Source of the DNA: Planctomycetota bacterium
GTDB lineage: Bacteria; Planctomycetota; UBA1135; GCA-002686595
Length of the DNA: 61,105 nucleotides
NCBI GenBank assembly: GCA_029212845.1
Contig: JARGPD010000007.1
Span: 1 to 61,105, forward strand
Reading direction: 5' to 3'
Shown here: piece after piece, positions 8,002-17,428 of the stretch
Layout: each line of letters starts with the position of its first letter
Numbering within the stretch: position 1 is the stretch's first letter
Made by a program: the position numbers and the translations under genes
Notes under the pieces: model-generated
Databases searched by the model: none
What the model saw: the letters and a program-made list of their open reading frames with translations, nothing else
Told to the model about the DNA's origin: nothing

Positions 8002-9528
8002 TCAGCGGAAGGAGACCTTGCGGATCACGCCGACGTGGTGGCACGTCGGGCAGCTGACGAGGCGCGTCGAGCCTTCGGAGCCCTCCCGGGCGCTGCCGAG
8101 GTTGACCACCTCGCGCGCGCCGGTGCCACCGCACTCGCGGCAGTTGGCGAACTGGGCGCGGTGCAGCCGCATGTCGCCGCTGAACTCGGCGTAGTAGGCC
8201 AGGATCCAGTTCGAGCGCGCGTTGAGGCTGTAGGACTTCCAGAAGTCCTCGGGCGACATGTCGTCCTCGGACCCGCTCGACGAGCGCACCGAGGATTGGT
8301 GCTCGATGTAGCGCTTGATCTTGTCCTCGAGGGCCTTCCGGGCGGCGTCCTGCTCACCCTGGGGGCTGGCCTCTTCGGTCTTCTCGATGCCGGCGCGGGC
8401 CTTGTCCTCGCCGAGCAGCCAGGTGCCGTTGCCGTAGGAGGCCTTGCGGAAGCGGCCGCCCTCGCGCTCGGCGAAGAGCACCGCGACCTCCTCCTGGCTG
8501 ATGTCCGCCTTCAAATCGCCGAGGTCGGTCGCGACCGCCACGAGGATCTCCTGACCCATGCGCTCCTCGAGGAAGGCCATCACCTCGCCGTAGGTCTCGT
8601 AGCGCGCGGCGGCCTTCGACATCTTCACGGCGGCGGCGTGCCAGCGCGTGCTGACCTGGTCGCGCAGGGCCTTGAGCTGGGCTTTCTGGGTGCGGTCGCG
8701 CTGCTCGTTCCACTCCTCCATCAGGGGCGAGTCCGGGTACTTCGACACGAAGGCGGCCAGCATCTGCAGGGCCTTGTCGAAGTTCTTGCGGCGCGTCAGG
8801 CGCTCGACCTCGCCGAGGTAGTCGACCTGGGCCTGGGCTGCCGCCTTACGGCCGGTGCGCTCGAGGGCCGGCTGCAGCTCGGACAGGGGCCAGCTCGAGT
8901 CGATCGTAGGCACCAGCTGGTAGTGCATCAGGGCGCGCTGGAAGTCGCGGATGCCCTCGCACCAGCCGGCCAGGTCGTAGTGGGCCTGGGCCTGCTCGCC
9001 CTTCGTGCCCGCCGCGAGTCGGTCGCCGAAGGAGGCCAGCTTCATCTGGTAGCGCTCCTCCCGGGTGTAGATCTCGGAGGCCGGCACCTGGGTCGCCACG
9101 GCCTGGCCCGCGATGCGGTGCAGGGGCAGGCTGATCACGGCGGTTTCGTTCTTGACCATCAGGCTGTCCTCGGTGCGCCCGACGATGACCCCGACGAGCT
9201 CCGTCCCGTCGATCAAGGGGATGCGGTCCGCCTGGACCAGCTCCTCCTCGTAGTCGGCCTCGATGTAGCCGTAGCCCAGCTTGAGCTCACGCTCCTGGAG
9301 CGGATCGACAAACCCCCAGCCGAGGGCCACGCGGCCGCCGGTGTCGATGCGATGGAACTGCAGCTCGTCGGGGCCGTGGCCTGTGATGTGGCCCCAGAGC
9401 AGGCCGCCGTCGCGCAGCTTCAGCATCATCGGCGGTCCCTCGAGCGCCGCGTCCTGGGCGGCCGGAGCGCCGATCGAGGCCGGCGCGAGAAGCGCCAAGG
9501 AGAGCAGGAGGCTGGTGAGGATCTTCAT
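8002..9528 (-). CDS. Secreted protein with C-terminal zinc-ribbon-like motif
   Basis: 508 residues, starting with a clear signal peptide (MKILTSLLLSLALLAPASIG, cleavage probably after GAPA). The N-terminal third is beta-rich; residues about 180-300 have helical, TPR-like spacing (AHYDLAGWCEGIRDFQRAL); the middle is charged and coiled-coil-like. The C terminus has CRECGGTG and, about 25 residues later, CPTCHHVG, which together look like half of a DnaJ-type cysteine-rich zinc centre placed outside the cytoplasm. I do not recognise the family. It lies 17 bases after gspI in the same operon, suggesting a periplasmic accessory or substrate of the secretion machine. Confidence 0.7.
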   Translation of the reverse strand: MKILTSLLLSLALLAPASIGAPAAQDAALEGPPMMLKLRDGGLLWGHITGHGPDELQFHRIDTGGRVALGWGFVDPLQERELKLGYGYIEADYEEELVQADRIPLIDGTELVGVIVGRTEDSLMVKNETAVISLPLHRIAGQAVATQVPASEIYTREERYQMKLASFGDRLAAGTKGEQAQAHYDLAGWCEGIRDFQRALMHYQLVPTIDSSWPLSELQPALERTGRKAAAQAQVDYLGEVERLTRRKNFDKALQMLAAFVSKYPDSPLMEEWNEQRDRTQKAQLKALRDQVSTRWHAAAVKMSKAAARYETYGEVMAFLEERMGQEILVAVATDLGDLKADISQEEVAVLFAEREGGRFRKASYGNGTWLLGEDKARAGIEKTEEASPQGEQDAARKALEDKIKRYIEHQSSVRSSSGSEDDMSPEDFWKSYSLNARSNWILAYYAEFSGDMRLHRAQFANCRECGGTGAREVVNLGSAREGSEGSTRLVSCPTCHHVGVIRKVSFR

Positions 9529-9545
9529 GGTGGGAGAATCCAGGG

Positions 9546-10034
9546 TCAGTTCGCGAGGAGCTCCCGCAGCCGGGTGCCGAAGGGCACCTCGCGCGGGATC
9601 AGGATGGAGAAGCCACGGGCCTTCGACTCGCCACGCGAGCGCCAGGTCATGTTGACGTCGACACGGTAGAGGATCGGGCCGGCATCGAAGCGGACCCCCG
9701 GTTCGCCGGCGCGGTCGAGCTCGTCGAGCCGCGCGGGATCCGGGGTCGCCACAGCGTCGTAGAACAAGTCGTCGTAGCCGGCTACAGCGCGCCCTTGTAT
9801 CACGACCGGCTCGAGCACCTCGCCCGCCTCGCCGAGGGGGAACAGGCCCTCCTCGAGGTCGGCGACCACGGCCTCGACGGCGCCGGCGGACTCGGCCCGC
9901 AATTGGGCGTTGCGGGACATGCCAGCCCCGAAGGTGAACAGGGTCAGGATGACCGACAGGCCGAGCATCAAGATGCCCATGGCCAGCACGACCTCGATGA
10001 TCGTGAAACCTGCGTTCGGGTTGGTGGATCTCAC
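9546..10034 (-). CDS. gspI: Minor pseudopilin, GspI-like
   Basis: 162-residue type II secretion minor pseudopilin. The GTG at 10034 overlaps the stop of gspJ as GTGA and is the only start that puts a short basic leader (VRSTNPNAG) before the prepilin peptidase site, cleaved between G9 and F10. The mature protein begins FTIIEVVLAMGI, with the invariant Glu at +5 and a hydrophobic helix. The globular part is short. The longer open frame upstream is only a shadow of gspJ. Position after GspK and GspJ and size favour GspI over GspH. Confidence 0.85.
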   Translation of the reverse strand: MRSTNPNAGFTIIEVVLAMGILMLGLSVILTLFTFGAGMSRNAQLRAESAGAVEAVVADLEEGLFPLGEAGEVLEPVVIQGRAVAGYDDLFYDAVATPDPARLDELDRAGEPGVRFDAGPILYRVDVNMTWRSRGESKARGFSILIPREVPFGTRLRELLAN

Positions 10035-11209
10035 AGGTTCCAGTCCTCCCGCGAGAGGCCGATCGGGACCTCGCGCACGGTGCGCCAGCCGAACTGGATG
10101 GGCGCGCTCGCCTTGTGCGGCGTGCCCAAGGTGCCGCGCTGGCCGCGCTGGACCGTCACGCGATCTCCGGTCTTGGAGAGCAGCTGCATCCACTCCTCGT
10201 CGACCAGGAAGTGGCCGCCCTCGGGCGGCAGGCGCTCGCCGTCCGCGACCGAGAAGCTGGTCTCGTCATGGTCGATCGGCGCGCGCAGCACGGTGCGCAG
10301 ATCCTTGGGTCGCTGGATCTCGAAGGCGACGCGCACGCGCCTGGGCAGCAGCGGCGTCGCGCCCGGCCGTGCCGGGTCGAGGTCGGGCATGCCAGCCCCC
10401 GGCTCGTTCAAGCTCGAGATGCTCAGGTCGGGACGGTCCAGGTTCCAAGCGTCCCAGCTCGAAGCCCCGTCGCTGATGCGCTCGCCGACCTTCCACTGGA
10501 AGCTCTCGACCCCCGGAACGAGCACCGTGTCGGTCTGGGTCGTCTGGGTCGCTAGGGCCGGCTCCATCCAGAGCACGCCACGCAGCAGCTCCTCGGTCAG
10601 ACCGGCGATGGGCCGACCGCTGAGCGAGGTCACCGGCAGGAAGCGCGGGTCGAAGAAGGACAAACGGTCGGGGTCGTCGAGGAAGCGCTCGCCGCGCAGC
10701 AGCACGCCTTCGAAGGTCGGCGCCTCGCCGGCGGTCAGGGGACGCTCGGCGGAGGCGAGCACCCAGGCGACCTCGACCAGGCCGCGGTCGACCCGCGACC
10801 AGTCGGCGGGCGCGGGCTCGCCGTCCTCCACGACCGGCGTGGCCGGGTCCACGGGCGGCGTCAGCTGGAAGCGCAGCCGGGCGACCTCGGCGGGCGAGGC
10901 GCGCCGCACGAAGCGCAGCCGGGCCACGCGCAGGCCGGCGACCCCGTTCTTGTCGACGTCGACCGCCCCCCAGTCCACGAGCAGGTCGCCCTCGGGCCCC
11001 GCCTCGAGGGTCGAGAGGTCGCGCGCCAGGCGATCGCTGAGCGCGCCCGAGACCTCGGTCTCGTCGCGCCGTGCATCGACCTGCTTCCAGAGGCTCGTGC
11101 TGGTGTCGAGCAGCTGCAGCAGCCCGACCAAGAGGAGCGAGAACAGCCCGAGCGAGAGCATCAGCTCGATCAGGGTGAAGCCGGCGCTGCCGTTCACCTT
11201 TGCGCTCAT
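10031..11209 (-). CDS. gspJ: Pseudopilin GspJ-like with extra repeat module
   Basis: 392 residues. The ATG at 11209 overlaps the gspK stop (ATGA) and gives leader MSAKVNGSAG followed by FTLIELMLSLGLF, cleaved after G10 with Glu at +5. Typical GspJ is near 200 residues, so this is nearly double. Part of the excess, residues about 313-380, is a module with VDEEWMQLL, RGQRGTLGT and an H-containing tail that matches modules repeated in the neighbouring GspK. In type II systems J, I and K form the pseudopilus tip, so the shared module should sit at the tip. The upstream frame continues but there it is antisense-like noise over gspK. Confidence 0.85.
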   Translation of the reverse strand: MSAKVNGSAGFTLIELMLSLGLFSLLLVGLLQLLDTSTSLWKQVDARRDETEVSGALSDRLARDLSTLEAGPEGDLLVDWGAVDVDKNGVAGLRVARLRFVRRASPAEVARLRFQLTPPVDPATPVVEDGEPAPADWSRVDRGLVEVAWVLASAERPLTAGEAPTFEGVLLRGERFLDDPDRLSFFDPRFLPVTSLSGRPIAGLTEELLRGVLWMEPALATQTTQTDTVLVPGVESFQWKVGERISDGASSWDAWNLDRPDLSISSLNEPGAGMPDLDPARPGATPLLPRRVRVAFEIQRPKDLRTVLRAPIDHDETSFSVADGERLPPEGGHFLVDEEWMQLLSKTGDRVTVQRGQRGTLGTPHKASAPIQFGWRTVREVPIGLSREDWNL

Positions 11210-14200
11210 CGCCAGACCCTCGTCAAGACCGAGCTCGGAGCCAGGAATTCGAAGCCGAACAGCTCGAGGCGCGGCGCGATCTTCCAGCCGTGGGAGAGTC
11301 CCTCGACCGCGTCGTAGGCGCCCGGCTGGTAGCGGGTGAACAGGCGCACCTCGACGCGGTCCGACTGGAAGTTCAGCGGGTTGCCTTCGGACTCGATGCG
11401 CCCGGACGTGAACTCGTACAGCCCCTTGGTCGTCGCCGGGTCGGAGTCCCACGGCACGGTCGGGTCGGTGCGCACCAGGCAGCCGATCGTGGCGCCGTCG
11501 ACCTCGCCGCTCGTGCTCCAGAAGAGCCGCTGCCAGAAGGCGTCCTCCTGCTGGGGAGAGAAGCCGAAGTAGCTCAGCTCGGGCGCGTCGGCGCCGTCGC
11601 TCCAGCGGTCCCAGTAGCGGAAAGGGAAGAGGATCACGATCGCGCCGCCGCTGTGGCCCGAGGGCGTCGTGCCGTAGCGCCCGCGGAAGAGGCCGCCGCC
11701 GTTCTCGGCGCGAGCGCCCGGGGTCTCGGAGCGCTCGGGCATCTCGAGACGGCTGCCCACGCGGCGCGTGAAGTGGATCAGCTCCTCGTCGATCAGGACC
11801 GTGCCTTCGCCGGGGAAGCCGCCCGCGTCGACGAGGTCGATGCTGGACTCGTCCGCATCGATCGGCCCCGACAGCAGGGTCACGGTGAAGGCCTCGAGGA
11901 AGGTCACCGACTCGCCGGTGGCGTGGTCCTGCTCGCGGGTGCCGAGCAGGCCGCGGCCGTTGTTGGCTACCGACAGCGTGCCGGCCTGCGAGTCGTAGCT
12001 CTGGTAGCAGACGATCTCGGAGCCGATGCGCAGGAGGCCCGCGTCGTCGGGCAGCTCGTCGAGCAGCGGCGTCGAAGAGCTGATGTTGCCGCCCGCATGG
12101 CGCAGGCTCGCCGGCTGCACGAAGATCGTAGTGCTGCCGCTACCGAGCTCCTGGCGTAGGTAGAGCGAGCCGCCGAGGGCCGGCTCACCGGCGCCGGTGG
12201 ACAGGCCGAAGGGGCTCGACAGGAAGCCCGCCTCGTCGATGCGCGCGCGGGTCGTCGTGGGCGTCTCGATGCTGTCGCCGACGAAGACCCGGTCGATCTC
12301 GCGCGGCAGCTCGCCCGAGGGGAACATCACCAGGCGCGCGGTCTCGCGGATGTCGTAGACGGTCTGGCCCGAGATCTGGGTCTGGACACCGGGCGAGATC
12401 GGGATCGGCGCCGGACCGTTCAGGGCGACGAAGATGTCGCCGGTGGCGAAGTTGGCCTCGGCGAGCACGATCGGCGGGCCGCTGGGGATCGCCTCCAGCG
12501 GCTGCTCCTCGCTGTCGGGGGCCCGCTCCCAGCCGGTCGCGACGTACTGCAGGGGGCGGTAGCTGCGGTGCACGGTCACGGGCCAGCCCGGTGACGTGCG
12601 GCTGTAGTCCATCAGGAAGGCCTGGTCGTGGCGACCGGGCCAGCCCGCGTCGGGGCCCGAGTCCCGCACCCGGAAGACCGGCATGACCGGCGTGCCCTGG
12701 CTGTGCTTGTGGTGGTAGGTCCCCATCACACCGCGGAACTGGAACTGGCTCTGGACGGCGGCCGACAGGGCCCAGTCGCCGTACTCCTCGAAGCCCATGG
12801 TCTCGTCCCAGTACGGCCCGATGGCCGCGGGCTGGGTTGCGGCCGGTGCGGCGGCCACCGTTGGCATGGAGGGCTCAGGGGGCGCGGGCGAGAGCACCAT
12901 CTCGAAGATGCCCGCGCCCGCGGGTGCGACGGACTCGCCCGTCTCGGGGGGCGGCTCTTGCACGTCCTCGCCCGTCACGCCGCCGAGCAGCACGTTCGAC
13001 AGGACGTTGAGGGCGGTCGGCGAGCTGCGCACCAGCTGGTCGTTCACGACCTCGTCGTAGCGGACCCACTCGGTCAGCTGGGTCTCCGACGCGATGCGGG
13101 TCAGCTGGGCAAACTCGCTCGAGCCGGTGACCGGCGTCGGGAAGCCGATCCCGGCCGCGGCGCCATTGACGGGGATCGAGATCGGCACCACGAAGGTCTG
13201 CCAGTTGAGCAGGTTCATGATCTGCTCGCCCCCGTTGGCCACGGTCCAGTTGGGGTACCAGTTGAAGACGAAGGCGTGGCGATCGAGGAAGTTGAAGGTC
13301 GGCCCGGCGGGCAGCTGCAGCTCGGTGCAGGCGTCCCCGCGCTTGTCGATCTGCAGCTCGTTCCCCTGCCAGCCGGAGTAGTGCACGATCTCCATCTGGA
13401 AGATCGGCGTCCCCTCGAAGGTCGTCTCGACGTCCTCGGTTCCGATGCGCGTGCCGTTCGCGAGCTGCACGATCGCCGCGTACCCGCCCACCGGCGAGAA
13501 GGCGCTCATCACCTCGCTGACGTCGCGGCCCGCATCGGCGGGCTCGAGCACGATGGCGGTCACGTTCGAGGAGTCGCCCTCCATCCCGAGCCCCAGGTTG
13601 AGGGTGCCCGGGATCGCCAAGGGGTCCCACACGACGGCGTCGCCCTGGGGGCTCTGCCCACCGACCGCGCCGACGGCGCGGGCGACGGCGAATGGCCCGA
13701 GGTCGCCGCCGAGCGTCCCCACCGTCGAGCTCACGTTGGAGGTCAGGGGCACCGAGTAGCCGTACAGCCCCACCGGCGTGCCGGCGCCGTAGTTGATCGT
13801 CTTGCCCAGTCCGCCGTTGATCATCGGCAGGTTCCCGCCGGGCGCGCTGAAGCGCTCGCGCGCGATGCGCCCACCGAAGCCCGCGTCCTCGCCGACGTCC
13901 ATGTGGGTCGCCTCGAAGGTGGTCGAGTTCACGACCCGCGCTTCGATCAGCTCCTCGCCGATGCGCAGCACGCAGGGGTCGGGGAAGCCCTCGGTGGACT
14001 CGACCAGGATCGTGTTGTCGCTCGAGCTCATCGAGGTGGCGAGGCGCGTCAGGCCGGGCGTGTCCGTCGCCGGGCGCGCGTCGACCATCAGCAGCATCTG
14101 GTCCGGGCGGTTGCCGCGCACGTCGACCAGCACGTGGGTCCACACGTCGGGCGGCAGGCCGGGGGGCTCGGCGAGGGAGTGGCGCACCTCGGCGACCTCC

Positions 14201-16350
14201 TCGAAGACCGTCGCGGGGTGGTCCCCCGCGCCATCGAGCACGCGCAGCACGAGGTCCGTGCCGTCGACGAACAGGCTGACCCGGTCGGTGTCGAAGTAGT
14301 TGCCACCTAGGTCCAGGTAGTAGCCGGTGTTGGTCGTGCGCGGCTTGATCCAGGCCGAGAAGGTCATCGGCCGGGCGAGCTCGCGGGAGCCCGTGGCCCA
14401 GCCGACCCGCGGGTCGTCGACCTGCAGGGCCATGGGGCGCTCGGCGAGGTCACGCCCCTCGTTGTCCTCGGGCTCCCAGTCGAAGTGGAACAGGCGGCCG
14501 GCATAGGGGGCCTCGTCGGCCTGGCGCGAGGGCATCAGGCGCGCGAAGCCCTCCTCCGAGGAAGGCGCCACGCGCTCGATGGCCGGGCGCACGCCGCTGG
14601 CATCGGGGCGGAAGGCAAAGGCGCCGAGGTGCGCGGGAGCCCGCGGCGGTGGGCTGCTACCAAGGAAGCCGTCGGGCCGCGAGGTCGGCTCGGGGCCGGT
14701 GTTCCAGAGCTTGCCCGAGCGCGACAGGCGCAGCTCCTCGTCGAAGTCGGCCTGGTTCGACCACAGGCGCAGGAGCTCGCCCCCCGGAGCGATCTGCTGG
14801 ACCTCTTCGCGCCGGCGCTCGAGCCGCTGCACGCCGGCCGAGGCGGTCACCGACACGCGCAGGTCCAAGCGGTAGACGTCCTGCGAGGTGAAGCGCAAGG
14901 GCATCGTCGAGTAGCTCAGCTCGGTGTCGTTGGCGTTCAGCGCGTTGCGGTAGAGCGCGATCGCGTCGTCCTCGTCGAGGAAGCCACCGAGGGACTCCGC
15001 GTCGTCGGACACGAAGGCTTCGGGGACCACGGGGGAGTCGGCGGGCAGGGGCTCGAAGCCCGCGGCCGGCAGCACGACGCGCTCGAGGAAGTCGTCGAAG
15101 CCGAGGAAGGGTCGCGACTCGACGATCACCTCGACCAGGGTGCGGGCCTCGTCGCGGGTGATGCGCGAGTTGCGGCCGGCGAGCTGCAGGTTGACGAAGA
15201 GGGCCTCGAGCACCGCGGGAGAGGCCGTGTTCACGTTGACCGCCCGGCGCGCCATCGGCTCGGCCACCGCGCGGTAGGCGCTGTGCTCGACGAACAGCGG
15301 ACGGTCGAGGTAGAGCAGACCGGTGCGCGAGTTGACCGCGCGCACGAGGGCCAGCTCCGAGGCTCCCCCACCGTGGATTCGGACCGTCGTGCCGGGGTTG
15401 AACCAGCGCGTGTCCTCGACCTGGATCTCGTTGGTCTCGCCCGAGATGATCGGCCGGGTGATGCGCGTCGGCGCCAGCCAGCGCGGGCCCGCGCCGTACT
15501 CGGCCCAGGCACTGCCCTCGGCCACCAGCGGCTGCAGGAGGTCCAGGTCCCAGTCGCCATCGAGCACGAAGTCGGCCACCTGGGCCAGGCGGTCGGAGGA
15601 GCCAAGCTGGCGCGGCTCGTACAGTCCGTGGGCGTCGGGCTCGATGCCCACCAGGCGCCACTTGGCCAGGGCCCAGGCGCGCTGGTCGTGCACCGTCGCG
15701 CCGGCGACCGCGTTGCGCGCGGGCAGGGGCCCGGCCACGGGCTTGTCGTCCTCGTACTGGGCGCCGAGGCCACGCTGGAGCTGCTGGAAGGCGCCGTCCT
15801 TGATCTCCTTGTACTGGATCAGCTCGCCGGCGACCCACAGCACTCCGCTCTCGGGGAAGCGGTCCGTGCTGGCTACTGCGATCTCCTTGTCCCCCACTCC
15901 GAGCGGCTTGACCAGCCGGGTCGAGAAGCCCAGCAGGTTGGCCAGCATGTGCGGCGGGGCCGAGTCCAGGTCGACGCGCCCAGCCAAGTCCTGGACCTCG
16001 AGGTCCCAGCGCGCGCCGCCGTCCTGGCCCGCGGGCCCGGCGAAGTCCGCAGCAAGGTCGTTGCGCACATCGAGCTCCTCGGCGGAGTCCGCCAAGGGGG
16101 TCGCGTCCACGCCCTGGTGGCTGGCGCCCAGGCGCGCACGCGCGAGCCGCGCGGCGTTGTCCAGGCCGAGGTTCGCCTCGACGAGGTCCGCCCGGCGCTG
16201 GCTGGTCTTGTCGGCATTGCGCACCGTCGCCAAGAAGGGCGTCACCAACATCAACAGCGCCATCAGCACCAGCAGCACCGCCAGGACGGCGTAGCCGCTG
16301 CGGTCAGCATGGCCGACACGCGGCCTCGGGCGACGTGGGACCAGCATCAC
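11206..16350 (-). CDS. gspK: Giant GspK-like pseudopilin with LamG and repeat modules
   Basis: 1714 residues against about 300-350 for normal GspK. Leader to RSG, then YAVLAVLLVLMALLML; it lacks Glu at +5, as GspK proteins do. GspK helix-hairpin-helix segments are seen as GRVDLDSAPPHMLANLLG (123-140) and AVNVNTASPAVLEALF (370-385), followed by SRPFLGFDDFLERV. Beyond this, residues about 660-750 form a LamG/concanavalin-like sandwich (TFSAWIKP, VWTHVLVDV). Four copies of a module with pattern xLxIGxELIxY, then RGxxGTxxxxHxxGxxV in the best-kept ones, lie near 150-223, 770-815, 1415-1480 and 1490-1570. The start is either GTG at 16350 or ATG at 16347; both overlap the gspH stop. It is probably the pseudopilus tip, enlarged with adhesive or ligand-binding domains. 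Confidence 0.82.
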   Translation of the reverse strand: MMLVPRRPRPRVGHADRSGYAVLAVLLVLMALLMLVTPFLATVRNADKTSQRRADLVEANLGLDNAARLARARLGASHQGVDATPLADSAEELDVRNDLAADFAGPAGQDGGARWDLEVQDLAGRVDLDSAPPHMLANLLGFSTRLVKPLGVGDKEIAVASTDRFPESGVLWVAGELIQYKEIKDGAFQQLQRGLGAQYEDDKPVAGPLPARNAVAGATVHDQRAWALAKWRLVGIEPDAHGLYEPRQLGSSDRLAQVADFVLDGDWDLDLLQPLVAEGSAWAEYGAGPRWLAPTRITRPIISGETNEIQVEDTRWFNPGTTVRIHGGGASELALVRAVNSRTGLLYLDRPLFVEHSAYRAVAEPMARRAVNVNTASPAVLEALFVNLQLAGRNSRITRDEARTLVEVIVESRPFLGFDDFLERVVLPAAGFEPLPADSPVVPEAFVSDDAESLGGFLDEDDAIALYRNALNANDTELSYSTMPLRFTSQDVYRLDLRVSVTASAGVQRLERRREEVQQIAPGGELLRLWSNQADFDEELRLSRSGKLWNTGPEPTSRPDGFLGSSPPPRAPAHLGAFAFRPDASGVRPAIERVAPSSEEGFARLMPSRQADEAPYAGRLFHFDWEPEDNEGRDLAERPMALQVDDPRVGWATGSRELARPMTFSAWIKPRTTNTGYYLDLGGNYFDTDRVSLFVDGTDLVLRVLDGAGDHPATVFEEVAEVRHSLAEPPGLPPDVWTHVLVDVRGNRPDQMLLMVDARPATDTPGLTRLATSMSSSDNTILVESTEGFPDPCVLRIGEELIEARVVNSTTFEATHMDVGEDAGFGGRIARERFSAPGGNLPMINGGLGKTINYGAGTPVGLYGYSVPLTSNVSSTVGTLGGDLGPFAVARAVGAVGGQSPQGDAVVWDPLAIPGTLNLGLGMEGDSSNVTAIVLEPADAGRDVSEVMSAFSPVGGYAAIVQLANGTRIGTEDVETTFEGTPIFQMEIVHYSGWQGNELQIDKRGDACTELQLPAGPTFNFLDRHAFVFNWYPNWTVANGGEQIMNLLNWQTFVVPISIPVNGAAAGIGFPTPVTGSSEFAQLTRIASETQLTEWVRYDEVVNDQLVRSSPTALNVLSNVLLGGVTGEDVQEPPPETGESVAPAGAGIFEMVLSPAPPEPSMPTVAAAPAATQPAAIGPYWDETMGFEEYGDWALSAAVQSQFQFRGVMGTYHHKHSQGTPVMPVFRVRDSGPDAGWPGRHDQAFLMDYSRTSPGWPVTVHRSYRPLQYVATGWERAPDSEEQPLEAIPSGPPIVLAEANFATGDIFVALNGPAPIPISPGVQTQISGQTVYDIRETARLVMFPSGELPREIDRVFVGDSIETPTTTRARIDEAGFLSSPFGLSTGAGEPALGGSLYLRQELGSGSTTIFVQPASLRHAGGNISSSTPLLDELPDDAGLLRIGSEIVCYQSYDSQAGTLSVANNGRGLLGTREQDHATGESVTFLEAFTVTLLSGPIDADESSIDLVDAGGFPGEGTVLIDEELIHFTRRVGSRLEMPERSETPGARAENGGGLFRGRYGTTPSGHSGGAIVILFPFRYWDRWSDGADAPELSYFGFSPQQEDAFWQRLFWSTSGEVDGATIGCLVRTDPTVPWDSDPATTKGLYEFTSGRIESEGNPLNFQSDRVEVRLFTRYQPGAYDAVEGLSHGWKIAPRLELFGFEFLAPSSVLTRVWR

Positions 16351-17417
16351 TCCACCGTTCCGAAGGGGTTCACGAAGACGCTCTCCTCACGGCCATCCGC
16401 GAAGCGCACGACGACCTCGACCCCGCGGTCGTGGACGCGGGGATCGAGACCACCGCCGCCCTCGAAGACCACCAGCGGCGGCGTCGGGGCGACGAAGGTC
16501 GCCTGGTCGGGGAGCTCGATCGCCTCACCTTGATCCAGGGCGGCGACGACGAGCTTGTCGATCTCGCCGCGGAAGCCCTCGTCGGCGGTGCTCGAGACGG
16601 TCATCGGCCCCACCAGCTGGCGCACCGGCAGGGCGCACTCAAGCTGGTCGACGGGCACACCATCGACCGTCAGGACCAGGCGCCGCCGGTCGTACTCGAG
16701 GCGCACGAGGCTCCAGTTCCCCGGCAGCACGAGGCCGTCCGGGGACTCGGTGAACAGGTGGGTCGCGCGGTTGGCGTCGCCGCCTTGAGCAGCCCGGGCG
16801 GTGCGGTCTTCCTCGGCATGGTCGGGGGTGAACCAGCCCCGCACGCCGCCCTTGGCGGTCAGGTCGAGGCCGATCACCCGCCCGATGTTCAGCACCCGTC
16901 CGCCCCTGCCGGAGTTGTCGCGGATCGCCACCTCGAGGGCGAAGCCGTCCGCGAGGTCGAAGCCCGCATCGTCCTGGACCCGGAAGCGTACCTCGCTGCC
17001 GACCTGGGCCACGGAAAGGGCGCGGCCGATGTAGCCGTCGTCCACGAGCCGGTGGGCGACGCCGTCGCCGAACAACCCGAAGGCCCCGCGCAGGGCGTCC
17101 TCCTCGAAGTGCCAGGTGCCGACGACGGCGACCTCGGCGGGCCAGATGCGCGCGAGGTCGGGGTCGCTGGAGTCGAAGCCCACGCGCGTCGTGGTCTGGT
17201 GCGCGACGGCCTGGTTCGACGCCGCGCGCAGCACGCTCTGGACCAATCCCATGGTCTGGCGCCCGGGGGTCTCGAGGCGCGAGAAGGCGCCGAGCCCGAG
17301 GCCGAAGACGATGCCCATGATGCCCATCACCAGCATCAGCTCGATCAGCGTCAGACCACGCCGCGCGAGAGCGGGCATGGCCTTCGGGTGCGAGCTGCTG
17401 GCGCGCGGGATCAGCAT
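16347..17417 (-). CDS. gspH: Pseudopilin GspH-like with lectin-type sandwich domain
   Basis: 356 residues. The ATG at 17417 gives a longish basic leader ending ALARRG, then LTLIELMLVMGIMG; position +1 is Leu instead of Phe, Glu is at +5. Residues about 110-330 resemble a LamG/concanavalin jelly roll: GFALEVAIRDNSGRGG, NWSLVRLEYDRRRLVLTVDG and a closing FRGEIDKLVV strand. Normal GspH/FimT proteins are about 170 residues and have no such domain. The stop overlaps the gspK start, and the start lies 11 bases after gspG. The sandwich suggests sugar or polymer binding on the pseudopilus; this is inference from fold-like patterns. Confidence 0.8.
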   Translation of the reverse strand: MLIPRASSSHPKAMPALARRGLTLIELMLVMGIMGIVFGLGLGAFSRLETPGRQTMGLVQSVLRAASNQAVAHQTTTRVGFDSSDPDLARIWPAEVAVVGTWHFEEDALRGAFGLFGDGVAHRLVDDGYIGRALSVAQVGSEVRFRVQDDAGFDLADGFALEVAIRDNSGRGGRVLNIGRVIGLDLTAKGGVRGWFTPDHAEEDRTARAAQGGDANRATHLFTESPDGLVLPGNWSLVRLEYDRRRLVLTVDGVPVDQLECALPVRQLVGPMTVSSTADEGFRGEIDKLVVAALDQGEAIELPDQATFVAPTPPLVVFEGGGGLDPRVHDRGVEVVVRFADGREESVFVNPFGTVE

Positions 17418-17428
17418 GGTTCGTCGGA

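Noticed and set aside
11206-16350. A prophage or tail-like particle, suggested by the RGxxGT modules
   Set aside because: No capsid, portal, terminase, integrase or lysis genes are nearby; the modules are embedded in a protein with GspK landmarks and in a pseudopilin operon.
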